A program made the position numbers and the translations under genes. From IMG/VR virus record IMGVR_UViG_3300025687_000066, positions 1 through 49,716 of that record: a stretch of 49,716 nt of DNA, one strand, 5' to 3'. This stretch comes from a virus. The notes under the pieces were generated by a model. That model was not told where the DNA came from, did no database searches, and was given only the letters and a program-made list of their open reading frames with translations. Positions 34,283 through 42,220 of this stretch are shown here, one piece after another (the stretch's first letter is position 1; each line of letters begins with the position of its first letter).

Positions 34283-35564
34283 TCTTGCCGATTTTCTAGA
34301 AGAAGAATACGGGGTTTCGGTACACAGGTCTACTATCCAAAGATGGTATGACCGAGAGGTTTATGATTACTCTGAGATTTTGGATGAGGCTGCTGCGCTT
34401 ATGGCTGATGGCATAGCTCCCGAACCTATTGAATCCGAGGCTGACTTTCTAGGAGACCGCATTCGATTAGATAAAAGACTCGAAACGTATAAAGCTGAAT
34501 CTAGATATTACAAAAAGCTTTATGAGCAGGTCATAAAGAACAGAACTAAAAACGATCTGCTTATCGATACTTTACAAAAATATGTAACTCCTATGAAGCC
34601 TACAAAGCCTTTCCCTATTCGGAAACCCTCCGAAGGACCTAGAGGTAAGTCGGCTCAAAGTATGGTTGCTCCACTTACAGACACGCACGTTGGAGATTTA
34701 GTATCTCCAGAACAAATGGTTGGACTTAATGAGTATGACATTGAGTTGTTTAGCCGACGAATTTGGGGTTGGAGTAATCAAGTTCTAAACCTAGCTGAGT
34801 ATCGCCGCAATATCTGCGACATTAAAGAACTAGTTGTTCCTATGCTAGGAGACATGATTTCAGGAGACATTCATGAAGAACTTGCTCGTACTAACGTAGA
34901 CAACTGCATGATGCAGATGATGTATGGAGCCAAGGTTATTAGTCAAGCTTTGATGTTCCTTGCTCCTCACTTTGATGAGATTAGAGTTCCATGTGTTGTG
35001 GGTAACCACGGTCGCATGACTCGTAAAATCCCATCTAAAGATAGATTCATGGATTGGGATTACATGATGTATCAGTGGATTGCTACATTCTGTAAAGATC
35101 AGAAAAACATTAAGTTTGAAATTCCTAAGAGTTTTGCCCATGTATTCTCAGTAGCAAATCGTAATGTGTTGATAATGCATGGTGATTCTATTGCGGGGGG
35201 CGGAGCAACAGCCAGCATTCAACGAGCAATAACTTCTCTGAGGGCTGTTCTGCAATACAAAACTCAATTGATCTCGGACGCAGCGTATGAAGTACCTGAG
35301 TCGTTTGATGATGTTTTGTTAGGGCATTTCCACAGAATAGATGAAATAGATATAGGTACAGGTAGTTTGCATATCTGCGGCACCACTAAAGGTGGAGATG
35401 AATTTGTTTTTAGTAGGCTGCATGTGATTACTAAACCAAAACACCTAGTACTTTACTATCACCCAGAGTATGGACAGGTAGGTAAAGAAGTTGTTTACCT
35501 CGATAGGTTCGATACTCAGCCTTCGGAGTTTGAACTAGACCTTCCAGAAGTTTGGATTAGTTAG
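34212..35564 (+). CDS. Calcineurin-like metallophosphoesterase with HTH
   Basis: 450 residues. An N-terminal HTH-like segment (TWTSLADFLEEEYGVSVHRS, ~21-60) and a coiled coil (80-120) precede the phosphoesterase: LTDTHVGD (D157, H159), MLGDMISGD (D214), GNHGR (N265, H266), IMHGD (H323) and LGHFHR (H372, H374). All metal ligands are present, so it should be active, perhaps as a DNA phosphodiesterase/nuclease of Mre11/SbcD type. The ATG at 34212 follows GGAGG and lies 71 bases inside the previous gene. Encoded among head genes; target unknown. Confidence 0.8.
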   Translation: MTVIPEIAKPELIRRRKAGQTWTSLADFLEEEYGVSVHRSTIQRWYDREVYDYSEILDEAAALMADGIAPEPIESEADFLGDRIRLDKRLETYKAESRYYKKLYEQVIKNRTKNDLLIDTLQKYVTPMKPTKPFPIRKPSEGPRGKSAQSMVAPLTDTHVGDLVSPEQMVGLNEYDIELFSRRIWGWSNQVLNLAEYRRNICDIKELVVPMLGDMISGDIHEELARTNVDNCMMQMMYGAKVISQALMFLAPHFDEIRVPCVVGNHGRMTRKIPSKDRFMDWDYMMYQWIATFCKDQKNIKFEIPKSFAHVFSVANRNVLIMHGDSIAGGGATASIQRAITSLRAVLQYKTQLISDAAYEVPESFDDVLLGHFHRIDEIDIGTGSLHICGTTKGGDEFVFSRLHVITKPKHLVLYYHPEYGQVGKEVVYLDRFDTQPSEFELDLPEVWIS

Positions 35565-35572
35565 TATAATAG
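35563..35572 (+). promoter_or_regulatory. AGTATAATAG element abutting a start codon
   Basis: AGTATAATAG overlaps the stop of the phosphoesterase gene and ends 3 bases before the ATG at 35576. If it is a -10 box, transcription would begin at or next to the ATG, giving a leaderless message. No Shine-Dalgarno sequence is present upstream of this ATG. Confidence 0.5.
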
Positions 35573-35575
35573 GGT

Positions 35576-35986
35576 ATGACTGATAGAAATACCCGTATAC
35601 AAGAGATGTTTATGTCCGCTGTTGAATTATTGCAGCAGGAGTTAGCCCGTCAGGTTAAGAATGAATCTCAGATTCCTAAACCTGATGGGCCTCTTCCGTA
35701 TGAGTCGGGAGAACTTCAACGTTCTATGGTTTCTAGTATTAGTCCAAGAGAGTCATTCATTTCGTACCGAGCACCTTATGCCGTTGTTGTTCATGACGGG
35801 GGGTATATTCCCACAACTAGAAGAAGACTTAAAAATGGTAGAAGTTCCTTGGTAGAAGGACATATGAGAAAAGGACAGCCGTATTTGGAAGATGCCTTGA
35901 ATAGGGTTGTGGGGGATAATTTGCCCAATTATATTCAGAGTATGATGAACAAAGGTGGCACTTCACTGGGTTTTGTGGTTGATTAA
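35576..35986 (+). CDS. Neck / head-tail joining protein (HK97 gp10-like)
   Basis: 136 residues. SGELQRSMVSSISPRESFIS, then YRAPYAVVVHDGGYIP and GQPYLEDALNRVV follow the pattern of HK97 gp10-like neck proteins, where a YxAPYAxxV phrase is diagnostic. It would act at the head-tail interface with the connector at 5975. No ribosome site precedes the ATG; an AGTATAATAG element abuts it. Confidence 0.65.
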   Translation: MTDRNTRIQEMFMSAVELLQQELARQVKNESQIPKPDGPLPYESGELQRSMVSSISPRESFISYRAPYAVVVHDGGYIPTTRRRLKNGRSSLVEGHMRKGQPYLEDALNRVVGDNLPNYIQSMMNKGGTSLGFVVD

Positions 35987-35997
35987 GGAGTAGAATC

Positions 35998-36216
35998 ATG
36001 GAGATAGGGAAGATATCAGCGGAACAAGAATGGATATTAGCTAGACATTCTCGTATGGTTGGTAGAGTATTAGACCAAGTAGAAGCAGCGTTACCCGAAG
36101 GTAACCAGTGTGAAAAGCTAAAAAAGCTTGTTCAAGTACCGTTGTACGACTTCCGAAATGAGATTTTAAAGTACTTAGACGGTCAGATTGATATAAATTC
36201 ACACACAGATATATAA
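35998..36216 (+). CDS. Small unknown head-region protein
   Basis: 72 residues, helical (AEQEWILARHSRMVGRVLDQ, CEKLKKLVQVPLYDFRNEIL). AAGGAG precedes the ATG. It lies between neck and scaffold genes. I recall similar short proteins in phage head clusters but know no function. Confidence 0.55.
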   Translation: MEIGKISAEQEWILARHSRMVGRVLDQVEAALPEGNQCEKLKKLVQVPLYDFRNEILKYLDGQIDINSHTDI

Positions 36217-36360
36217 ACTTCTCGTAGATTTTCAATTCCCCTAGTATAATAAACTAGAACATTTTAGAATATTTGTTCTATTTTTATATAAAGGTCGGCG
36301 GTGGCTAAGACCAACCTTTACTTGGACTGGACTGGAATGGAATCATAATGGAGGTTCTCA
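36217..36360 (+). promoter_or_regulatory. Structured leader upstream of scaffold/capsid genes
   Basis: The longest gap in the head region (144 bases). It holds AGTATAATAA at 36243-36252, itself flanked by CTAGT/ACTAG (36241-36257). A 7-base perfect inverted repeat TAGAACA/TGTTCTA follows at 36255-36261 and 36274-36280, then a possible hairpin AAGGTCGG (36291-36298) with CCAACCTT (36311-36318, one mismatch). A ribosome site (ATGGAGG) precedes the scaffold ATG. Probably the main capsid promoter with a stabilising or regulated 5' leader. Confidence 0.55.
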
Positions 36361-37119
36361 ATGAGTGACGAATTCAATGGTCGTCTTGAGAAGTACATGG
36401 AAGGCACTTCACTGGGTCTAGCTGCTTTGGCAGAAGTACTTCAAAAGATGGACGCTCGGCTGACTAAAGCTGAAGAAGTGGACGCAGAGGCTGAAATCGC
36501 CAAAGCTGAAGCTGATGAGCGAAACGCTCTCGTAAAAGATGTCGCTTCTGCTGTTGTTAGTATGCTCAAAGCTACTGATGATCTGGATGGCGAAAAGGAA
36601 CGCAAGGCTAAGAGCAGCGGTCCTGTAAACGCCGGTGGTGACGACTCTTCCACTACTGTTGCTCCTCCTACAGCTGCTGCTGACCAGCAAGCCACTATTC
36701 AGGCTGAGGCTGAGGACGACGAAGAGGAAGACGAAGAGAAGTCTTACCCTATGAAGGCTGAAGAGGACGACGAGGCCGAGGATGAGGAAAAGGCTGAGAT
36801 GGACGAGGATGAGGACGAGGACGAAGAGAAGGCTATGTACGGCCGAATGAAGAAGCAGATTGATGCTCTTCAGAAAGAACTTGCTGACTCTAAGGCTAAT
36901 ATTGCTAAGGCTGTTCAGGAAGAGTCCGAAGCTCGACTACGAAAAATGGGCTTTAAGGAAGAGACCCGATTGGTCGCTCCTAAGGCTACCTTTGGTAAGG
37001 ATGAAGTAGACATTGTTAAGGCTACTGAATCCGTAGACGTTAATGACCTTGCTAACCTTTCTTACGGTGAACTTCGCAAATTGCAGTTCGCAGTACAGAA
37101 CGGTGAGGTCACACTTTAA
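36361..37119 (+). CDS. Scaffolding protein (acidic)
   Basis: 252 residues, directly upstream of the major capsid gene. Helical N-terminus (LEKYMEGTSLGLAALAEVLQ), alanine/threonine-rich linker, an extremely acidic middle (~118-160, runs of D and E with EEKA phrases), then a coiled coil (RMKKQIDALQKELADSKANI). This build is usual for phage scaffolds that guide capsid assembly and then leave or are digested, here perhaps by the protease at 40122. Assignment from order and composition. Confidence 0.65.
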   Translation: MSDEFNGRLEKYMEGTSLGLAALAEVLQKMDARLTKAEEVDAEAEIAKAEADERNALVKDVASAVVSMLKATDDLDGEKERKAKSSGPVNAGGDDSSTTVAPPTAAADQQATIQAEAEDDEEEDEEKSYPMKAEEDDEAEDEEKAEMDEDEDEDEEKAMYGRMKKQIDALQKELADSKANIAKAVQEESEARLRKMGFKEETRLVAPKATFGKDEVDIVKATESVDVNDLANLSYGELRKLQFAVQNGEVTL

Positions 37120-37141
37120 TTCTTAGGAGGATTTAGAAAAA

Positions 37142-38494
37142 ATGGCTACTTCGCTTTCAGAATATCTAGCTCAGGCTAACCGAGGAATGACCCAGAGTCT
37201 TCTCGGTTCTGAGTACCTGTCAAAGGCGTTCTCCGGAACTGCCCTCGGTGTAGATGGCGGTGGCTCGGTTTCAGGTGATATCTTCACGGCTACTTTCGGT
37301 CGCAAGGTATGGCAAGCACTGAACAACCAGACCCGCTTCTTCAACGCACTCCCACGTAATGTGTGGGGTAACACTGCTGGTTGGCGTGTTCGTGCCGACC
37401 GTGGCGCAAACCGTTCACAGCCTATTAGTGAAACTGGTTCGTTGCCAACAATCGACGTTTCGGACATTCAGACCGTTTCGTCGCTGCCTCGTATCGTTGG
37501 TACGACATTCGCAGCCTCAGTCAAGGCGATGTTTACGTCGCAGCTTGAAGGTGGTGTTGGTGATGTTCTTGCCCTCGAAAACGAGAACGCTCAGTTGGAC
37601 CACATCAAGGAAATGAACCTTGAGTTGACCGCTCCTTCAGCCGCTGTTGCTACTGCTGGTAGCGGTACAACTGTAACAGTTGACGACGGTTCCCGATTCC
37701 GAATTGGTGACAAGTTCGCACTTGACAACGCTGGTACACACGAAGATGCTACCGGTGTTGAAATTACCGCTATTTCCGGTAACGTGTTGACCATTGACTT
37801 CACTAACGACCCGGCTGACGGTGACCTTCTTTACGTCCACTCTCGTGCTGGTCTTACCTCTATCGACGACATTGTTACCATTCACGGTACAAACGTAGGT
37901 AGCTCAACGACCGACACTCGTGCAAACGTATACGGTATTGAATCCACTCTTACCGAAAGCCGAACTTCTTCTAACCAGTGGAAGACTGCTGCTTCGGTAC
38001 AGGGCAACTCTGGTACGGGTCGAGACGTCTCGCTCAACATGCTGGACACAGCTATTGAGAAGATTCGTACCAATGGTGGTGAGCCAAAGCTCATCCTCAT
38101 GGGACATGACCAGTACTTCAAACTTGAGCGATTGCTCAACTCTCAGCAGCGATACCTCGGTCAGGAAGAGTATCAGGTTGGTATCGGTTCGGAGAAGACA
38201 TTCCCCGGAACTCGAACTGGTCTGGTTCTGTCTACTTACATGGGTATCCCAATTCTTCCAGATGCAGACACCACTAAGTCTTACAGTGACGCAGATGGCG
38301 AGCTTGGTTCTAACATCTACGTTCTGGACACTGACTACCTTGAGGTAGCAGTTGCTCAACCTACTCAGTACATCGAGAACCGTGACTACTTTGCAGCTTC
38401 ATCGCTCGTAGTTCGTGGTTTGCTTTACACGATGGCTGAACTTAGGGCACACCGTTTCGATGTTCAGGCCAAGATTGTTGACCTTAACACGTAA
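37142..38494 (+). CDS. Major capsid protein
   Basis: 450 residues. HK97-type layout: helical N-arm (LSEYLAQANRGMTQSLLG), PRNVWGNTAGWRVRADRG, SLPRIVGTTFAASVKAMFTS, and C-terminal phrases GEPKLILMGHDQYFKLERLL, MGIPILPDADTT and IENRDYFAASSLVVRGLLYT. An extra beta module is inserted at ~172-236 (GTTVTVDDGSRFRIGDKFAL). Clean codon bias toward C-ending codons, strong AGGAGG site and a terminator-like hairpin right after it all fit a very highly expressed virion protein. Confidence 0.85.
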   Translation: MATSLSEYLAQANRGMTQSLLGSEYLSKAFSGTALGVDGGGSVSGDIFTATFGRKVWQALNNQTRFFNALPRNVWGNTAGWRVRADRGANRSQPISETGSLPTIDVSDIQTVSSLPRIVGTTFAASVKAMFTSQLEGGVGDVLALENENAQLDHIKEMNLELTAPSAAVATAGSGTTVTVDDGSRFRIGDKFALDNAGTHEDATGVEITAISGNVLTIDFTNDPADGDLLYVHSRAGLTSIDDIVTIHGTNVGSSTTDTRANVYGIESTLTESRTSSNQWKTAASVQGNSGTGRDVSLNMLDTAIEKIRTNGGEPKLILMGHDQYFKLERLLNSQQRYLGQEEYQVGIGSEKTFPGTRTGLVLSTYMGIPILPDADTTKSYSDADGELGSNIYVLDTDYLEVAVAQPTQYIENRDYFAASSLVVRGLLYTMAELRAHRFDVQAKIVDLNT

Positions 38495-38509
38495 TCAAAG
38501 CTTTCTTTT

Positions 38510-38537
38510 AGGCGGGGGGGATTACCTCCCCGCCTTT
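38510..38537 (+). terminator. Terminator-like hairpin after capsid gene
   Basis: AGGCGGGG (38510-38517) pairs perfectly with CCCCGCCT (38528-38535), loop GGGATTACCT, followed by only TTT (counting the stem's last T). The stem is strong but the U-run is short, so partial termination or 3'-end protection of the capsid message is more likely than a full stop. Confidence 0.65.
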
Positions 38538-38562
38538 ACACGTATCCATGGAGGAAAAATAA

Positions 38563-38922
38563 ATGGCTCTTTCTATTAGCACTACTTCTAGCGGTGCAGA
38601 GTTTCCAAAGGGTGTTCCCGGCGATCTCCAATATAGAATAGTTGAAGTTACATTCGACAGTTCTTATCCTACTGGGGGTGAGTCTCTCACAGCCAGCGAC
38701 CTAGGACTTGATAAAATCGAATTCGTTGTAATTGGCAACGTTGAAGATACTTCAGGGACTGACTATGCATACTTTGCTCTGTACGACTACGCTAACTCGA
38801 AAATAAAAGTCTACAATGGTGATGCTAGCAATACAACAACAGACCTATCTTCAACTATTGAGGTAGGAAACACAGAAGACCTGAGTAATGTAAGTGTTCG
38901 GATTATGGTCTACGGTCGATAA
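38563..38922 (+). CDS. Putative capsid decoration protein
   Basis: 119 residues, beta-rich (YRIVEVTFDSSYPTGGESLT, DLGLDKIEFVVIGNV, DYAYFALYDYANSKIKVYNG). The phrase TFDSSYPTGGE..DLGL is one I remember as recurrent in small virion proteins encoded after major capsid genes. Strong GGAGG site. Probably coats the capsid surface; not proven by any motif. Confidence 0.6.
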   Translation: MALSISTTSSGAEFPKGVPGDLQYRIVEVTFDSSYPTGGESLTASDLGLDKIEFVVIGNVEDTSGTDYAYFALYDYANSKIKVYNGDASNTTTDLSSTIEVGNTEDLSNVSVRIMVYGR

Positions 38923-39182
38923 TGGCTGACGAGTCAGTGGACTTGAAATTAGCGGTGTACGCTGAACGCCTAGACCGTTATATTGAAAGCCAATCAGAAC
39001 TAAACAAAACATTGACTCAAACTTTAAATAGATTAGATACTGAACTTACAGACATAAAAGAATGGCGTAACCGAGTTTACGGGGCGAAGGCTAGTATAGT
39101 AGCGGTAGGAGTACTTCTACTGCATACAATAGTAGTATTGGGCGGGATTACGGGATTGATTAGTTGGGTTTATAACCGATAG
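38922..39182 (+). CDS. Coiled-coil membrane protein (holin-like candidate)
   Basis: 86 residues. Residues ~10-50 form a coiled coil (YAERLDRYIESQSELNKTLT, LNRLDTELTDIKEW). Residues ~57-80 are one transmembrane helix (ASIVAVGVLLLHTIVVLGG), followed by a short basic end. This build matches XhlA/haemolysin-type phage membrane proteins, some of which aid lysis. It is encoded among head genes rather than beside an endolysin. The ATG overlaps the previous stop (TAATG). Confidence 0.55.
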   Translation: MADESVDLKLAVYAERLDRYIESQSELNKTLTQTLNRLDTELTDIKEWRNRVYGAKASIVAVGVLLLHTIVVLGGITGLISWVYNR

Positions 39183-39195
39183 GAGATAATAACAT

Positions 39196-40143
39196 ATGGC
39201 AGACTTGATGCATGATGCTTGGTCATCGTGGGAAATTGACCCCAGTACCAGAACATCAACTCATCCGTTTACTAAGTACTATCCGTTTAGTACGACTCTA
39301 AGTACTACTAATACGGCTCAGGACTTGTTTACTATAGACCGAGGGAAAGCAGGGGTTAACCTTGTTACTAACCCTTCAGTTGAAAATGCTACCATAACGG
39401 AATTTACTGCTACCGGTTCAACTATTAGTCAGAGTTCCACCTACGCTGCGGACGGCTCTAACTCGTTAAAAAACATAACGGATAACGCTGCTGCTGGTGA
39501 AGGTTTCTACACTACACAGGTTATCGGGCACGGTTCGTCTGGGATACGTGTGTTGTCTGGACAAGCAGTTGTTAGGGGGGATGGAGGTGCTCCGACAGGG
39601 ACAGTCCAAATTGTTATAGAGGACGCTGACGGAACTACTTTGGCTACGGGTAATACGGTTACCCTTAGCACATCCTTTCAACAACTGCAAGTCCAGTACG
39701 TAATTCCTAAGACTACTAGAGGTACAACCGCATATGTAAAGGTTGTGACCCCAACGCAACAGTCAACAACATTCTACGCAGACAAAATTCATAATGAAGT
39801 CCGAACGGATTCTTCATATTCATCATACATAGCAGGTGATTTGGGGCGGGATTACTCTTGGGAAGGTACCGCAGACCTATCAATATCTAAAAAGCGTGTA
39901 GATTCCGTTGTGATTAGAGGCATAAGACTGCATACTAGTCACAATACTTACCTTGCCTTTGACTGTGATGCCTCATCATCCACAGGAATTTACATCAAAG
40001 CTCCTACGGCAGATGAGCCGCACACAGGTTTCTTTGAAACAAACTTCCCAATTGACTTCAGGGAGAAGATTAGTTTCGTAAACGCTACTGGTATCGAGAC
40101 TCCAACAGTATATGGAGTAATATGGGGGATTCACCAAGCCTAA
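39196..40143 (+). CDS. Virion protein with CBM4/9-like jelly-roll domain
   Basis: 315 residues. From residue ~53, GVNLVTNPSVENATITEFTA followed by GSNSLKNIT, an ATLSTSFQQLQVQY-like strand and FYADKIHNEV is the usual pattern of carbohydrate-binding module 4/9-type jelly rolls, seen in phage surface proteins. Probably attached to the capsid or neck and binds glycans on cells or particles. TAGGAGA site. Its end overlaps the protease gene by 22 bases. Confidence 0.6.
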   Translation: MADLMHDAWSSWEIDPSTRTSTHPFTKYYPFSTTLSTTNTAQDLFTIDRGKAGVNLVTNPSVENATITEFTATGSTISQSSTYAADGSNSLKNITDNAAAGEGFYTTQVIGHGSSGIRVLSGQAVVRGDGGAPTGTVQIVIEDADGTTLATGNTVTLSTSFQQLQVQYVIPKTTRGTTAYVKVVTPTQQSTTFYADKIHNEVRTDSSYSSYIAGDLGRDYSWEGTADLSISKKRVDSVVIRGIRLHTSHNTYLAFDCDASSSTGIYIKAPTADEPHTGFFETNFPIDFREKISFVNATGIETPTVYGVIWGIHQA

Positions 40144-41408
40144 TGGTTATTGAAGCAGCAACGAACACCGCATACGAAAAATGGCTACAAGAATCTGAAG
40201 ATTCTATTATTATTCTGGACAAAGCTACATCGAACACGGGGGGTAAAGTTGCCCTTAGTGATATTGGGGATGCCTTAAAAGAATATGAACGAGTATTCAA
40301 GGCTGGATTAGCTTCTCCAGCAGAAATCCTAACTCTGAATAGAGCATATCCAAATGAACCTAAATATGCTGAAGTCGTCAAGATATTAGAGTTGGATGAC
40401 AAAGAACCTGTCGTAGTGGGTGGTCCTGCTTCGGTGGAATTGGTTGACAGGGAAGGGCATCTTATCACAATGTCCGCCCTAGACGATGCTTTTGAACGAT
40501 ACATGAATAATTTCCGAGCTAGGAATGTTATGGTAATGCATTCCGATGTTCAGGTTGGACATGCGCTTCCTGCCTTCATAGCCAAGTCAGGACAGATATT
40601 TAAGAGTGGTGTAAAGGACAACGCTCTGTTCTTCATCTGTGAGCTTCGCAACGACACTAAAATTGGGTTGAAGGTCGCTGACCAAATCAAAGACAACAAG
40701 ATGCGTTCCTACTCTATTGCCGGTAGTGCAACCAAAACGCAGAATATTACCAAAGGCACTAATACTTACATGCAGGTAGACCGGCTAGAACTTGCTGAAG
40801 TTACAATCTGTGAAAAAGGGGTTAACCAAGGTGCCCACTTTGAGTTAATGAAGTCTGAGGTGGTTCCAGCATCAACGCCGGGTTCATTCTTTACAGTTAT
40901 TTCTAAAGAAGAAGTTCCTACTTTCACAGAGATTTTTACGGCTTGGTTTGATAAAGCTAGTATCGTTCCGGGGTTAGGAGCAAAACAAATGGCTGTCCTT
41001 GAGAACGAAAACGCTAGGCAGCTACAGAGCCGAGCAATAACATCTCTTTTGGGACTTCCTGATGAAGTTGACTTAGAGAGAGCTAGGTATGCTCCAGTCA
41101 CATACAGTGAACCCGGAAACATTATCTCTCCTGTAATCGTTAATGAATCAGGGCAATTCTTAGGTGACCCCAACATGGAGGAGATGCGTAAAGCAAGAGA
41201 CGCATTTGCCGCATGGATGGCTAAGGAAGAAGAAGGTAGGATGGCTAGGTCGCAGTTAGACCGCATCCGTGATATAGCTGATTCACTCTATGGGCTAATT
41301 GAGGATGAGGAAGACCTCCCCGGCTGGGTACAAAACAAAATCTCAGACACGCTCCACAACATGGAAGCCTCTGCTACCCACTTAGGCAACAAGGATAAGA
41401 ATGGATAA
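40122..41408 (+). CDS. XkdF-like prohead protease
   Basis: 428 residues. Residues ~100-245 contain VDREGHLITMSALDDAFERY, ARNVMVMHSD (H140), KMRSYSIAG (S198) and LELAEVTICEKGVNQGAHFE. This is the His and Ser order of HK97-family prohead proteases, closest to the XkdF type. It would mature capsid and scaffold. The C-terminal ~150 residues are helical with DLPGWVQNKISDTLHNMEAS. Unusually, the gene lies after the major capsid gene instead of before it. Overlaps both neighbours. Confidence 0.7.
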   Translation: MGDSPSLMVIEAATNTAYEKWLQESEDSIIILDKATSNTGGKVALSDIGDALKEYERVFKAGLASPAEILTLNRAYPNEPKYAEVVKILELDDKEPVVVGGPASVELVDREGHLITMSALDDAFERYMNNFRARNVMVMHSDVQVGHALPAFIAKSGQIFKSGVKDNALFFICELRNDTKIGLKVADQIKDNKMRSYSIAGSATKTQNITKGTNTYMQVDRLELAEVTICEKGVNQGAHFELMKSEVVPASTPGSFFTVISKEEVPTFTEIFTAWFDKASIVPGLGAKQMAVLENENARQLQSRAITSLLGLPDEVDLERARYAPVTYSEPGNIISPVIVNESGQFLGDPNMEEMRKARDAFAAWMAKEEEGRMARSQLDRIRDIADSLYGLIEDEEDLPGWVQNKISDTLHNMEASATHLGNKDKNG

Positions 41409-41853
41409 TTGGGACGTATCCACCGAGATTTTTTCAACTATATTGAAGAAATCTTCGGCGAAGAAGGCCGACCCAGCCCTCTGGAGACGTATAGTATCAT
41501 CCGTTAAGTCTGGGAGTAAGGGTGGAAGAGCCGGTCAGTGGTCAGCTCGGAAAGCTCAACTTGCGGTTCAACGATACAAAAAAGCTGGCGGTGGTTACCG
41601 AGGAAAGAAAACCGGTAAGACTGGCTTAAGTCGATGGACTAAACAGGAATGGGGAACTCGTTCTGGTAAACCTAGCGTACAAGGTCCCAAAGCTACTGGT
41701 GAGCGGTATCTCCCGAAGAAGGCTCGCAAGAAGCTATCCCCCCAAGAATATGGAGCTACGACTAGAGCAAAGCGTAGAGACACAAAAGCGGGCAAACAGT
41801 TTTCCAGTCAACCGAAAAGGATTGCAAGGAAAACGAAATCAGCAAGAACCTAA
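41401..41853 (+). CDS. Highly basic DUF5872-like protein
   Basis: 150 residues, very rich in Lys, Arg and Gly. Phrases SKGGRAGQWSARKAQLAVQR, LSRWTKQEWGTRSGKPSVQG and KATGERYLPKKA belong, to my memory, to a family found in marine phages and large eukaryotic viruses (DUF5872). Strong positive charge suggests binding to packaged DNA or to the acidic scaffold. Start lies in the end of the protease gene. Function is not known. Confidence 0.65.
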   Translation: MDNWDVSTEIFSTILKKSSAKKADPALWRRIVSSVKSGSKGGRAGQWSARKAQLAVQRYKKAGGGYRGKKTGKTGLSRWTKQEWGTRSGKPSVQGPKATGERYLPKKARKKLSPQEYGATTRAKRRDTKAGKQFSSQPKRIARKTKSART

Positions 41854-41859
41854 AAAGTA

Positions 41860-41869
41860 AGTATAATAG
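41860..41869 (+). promoter_or_regulatory. AGTATAATAG element before microprotein cluster
   Basis: AGTATAATAG after the DUF5872-like gene and about 42 bases before the ATG at 41912. No -35 hexamer visible at the expected distance. Likely drives the 41.9-42.5 kb microprotein operon. Confidence 0.6.
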
Positions 41870-41911
41870 AGTAAAACGAGTTTGGGTTTAGCTTGGTGGG
41901 AGTAGGAGCTT

Positions 41912-42070
41912 ATGAAATACATGGGAAAAGTAAGACCTCAAATATTTCTATCAATTCTTGTATTGGGTATCTTGGCATATTATGGCACTATCAACGATAT
42001 CCCTGAAATTGCCACAGCCACTATTGGTGGCATTATAGCTTTAGGTATGAAAGTTCTCGAAGCTGAATAG
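41912..42070 (+). CDS. 52-residue membrane protein (holin-like candidate)
   Basis: A short basic N-terminus (MKYMGKVRPQ) is followed by a transmembrane helix (IFLSILVLGILAYYG) and a second, weaker hydrophobic segment (TATIGGIIALGMKVL). TAGGAG lies 6 bases before the ATG. Followed by a TAGTG overlap with the next microprotein. Size and build fit small holins or membrane regulators of lysis; unproven. Confidence 0.6.
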   Translation: MKYMGKVRPQIFLSILVLGILAYYGTINDIPEIATATIGGIIALGMKVLEAE

Positions 42071-42207
42071 TGGGTAACTATGACGGGATTGCTTTCGTAT
42101 GCGAGTGCGAAGTTGATTCAGACCTTATATGTCATTTAGAAGATACTGCGGGATATGAGTGTGAATGTTCATGTCTTTGCTATGAATGTAGTCTGTTTTT
42201 AGACTAA
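42070..42207 (+). CDS. Cysteine-rich microprotein (45 residues)
   Basis: GTG start in TAGTG overlap with the preceding stop. Eight cysteines in 45 residues: C11, C13, C21, C31, C33, C35, C37, C40, plus H22. Central phrase CECSCLCYEC. Acidic outside the cysteines. The spacing suggests a metal-binding (zinc or copper) microprotein rather than a secreted disulphide peptide, as there is no signal peptide. No family recognised. Confidence 0.55.
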   Translation: MGNYDGIAFVCECEVDSDLICHLEDTAGYECECSCLCYECSLFLD

Positions 42208-42220
42208 GGGGGTAAGGCTA

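Noticed and set aside
36418-38359. Long minus-strand and shifted frames across scaffold and capsid genes.
   Set aside because: Codon-biased capsid genes leave open shadows; none has start signals or family-like sequence.
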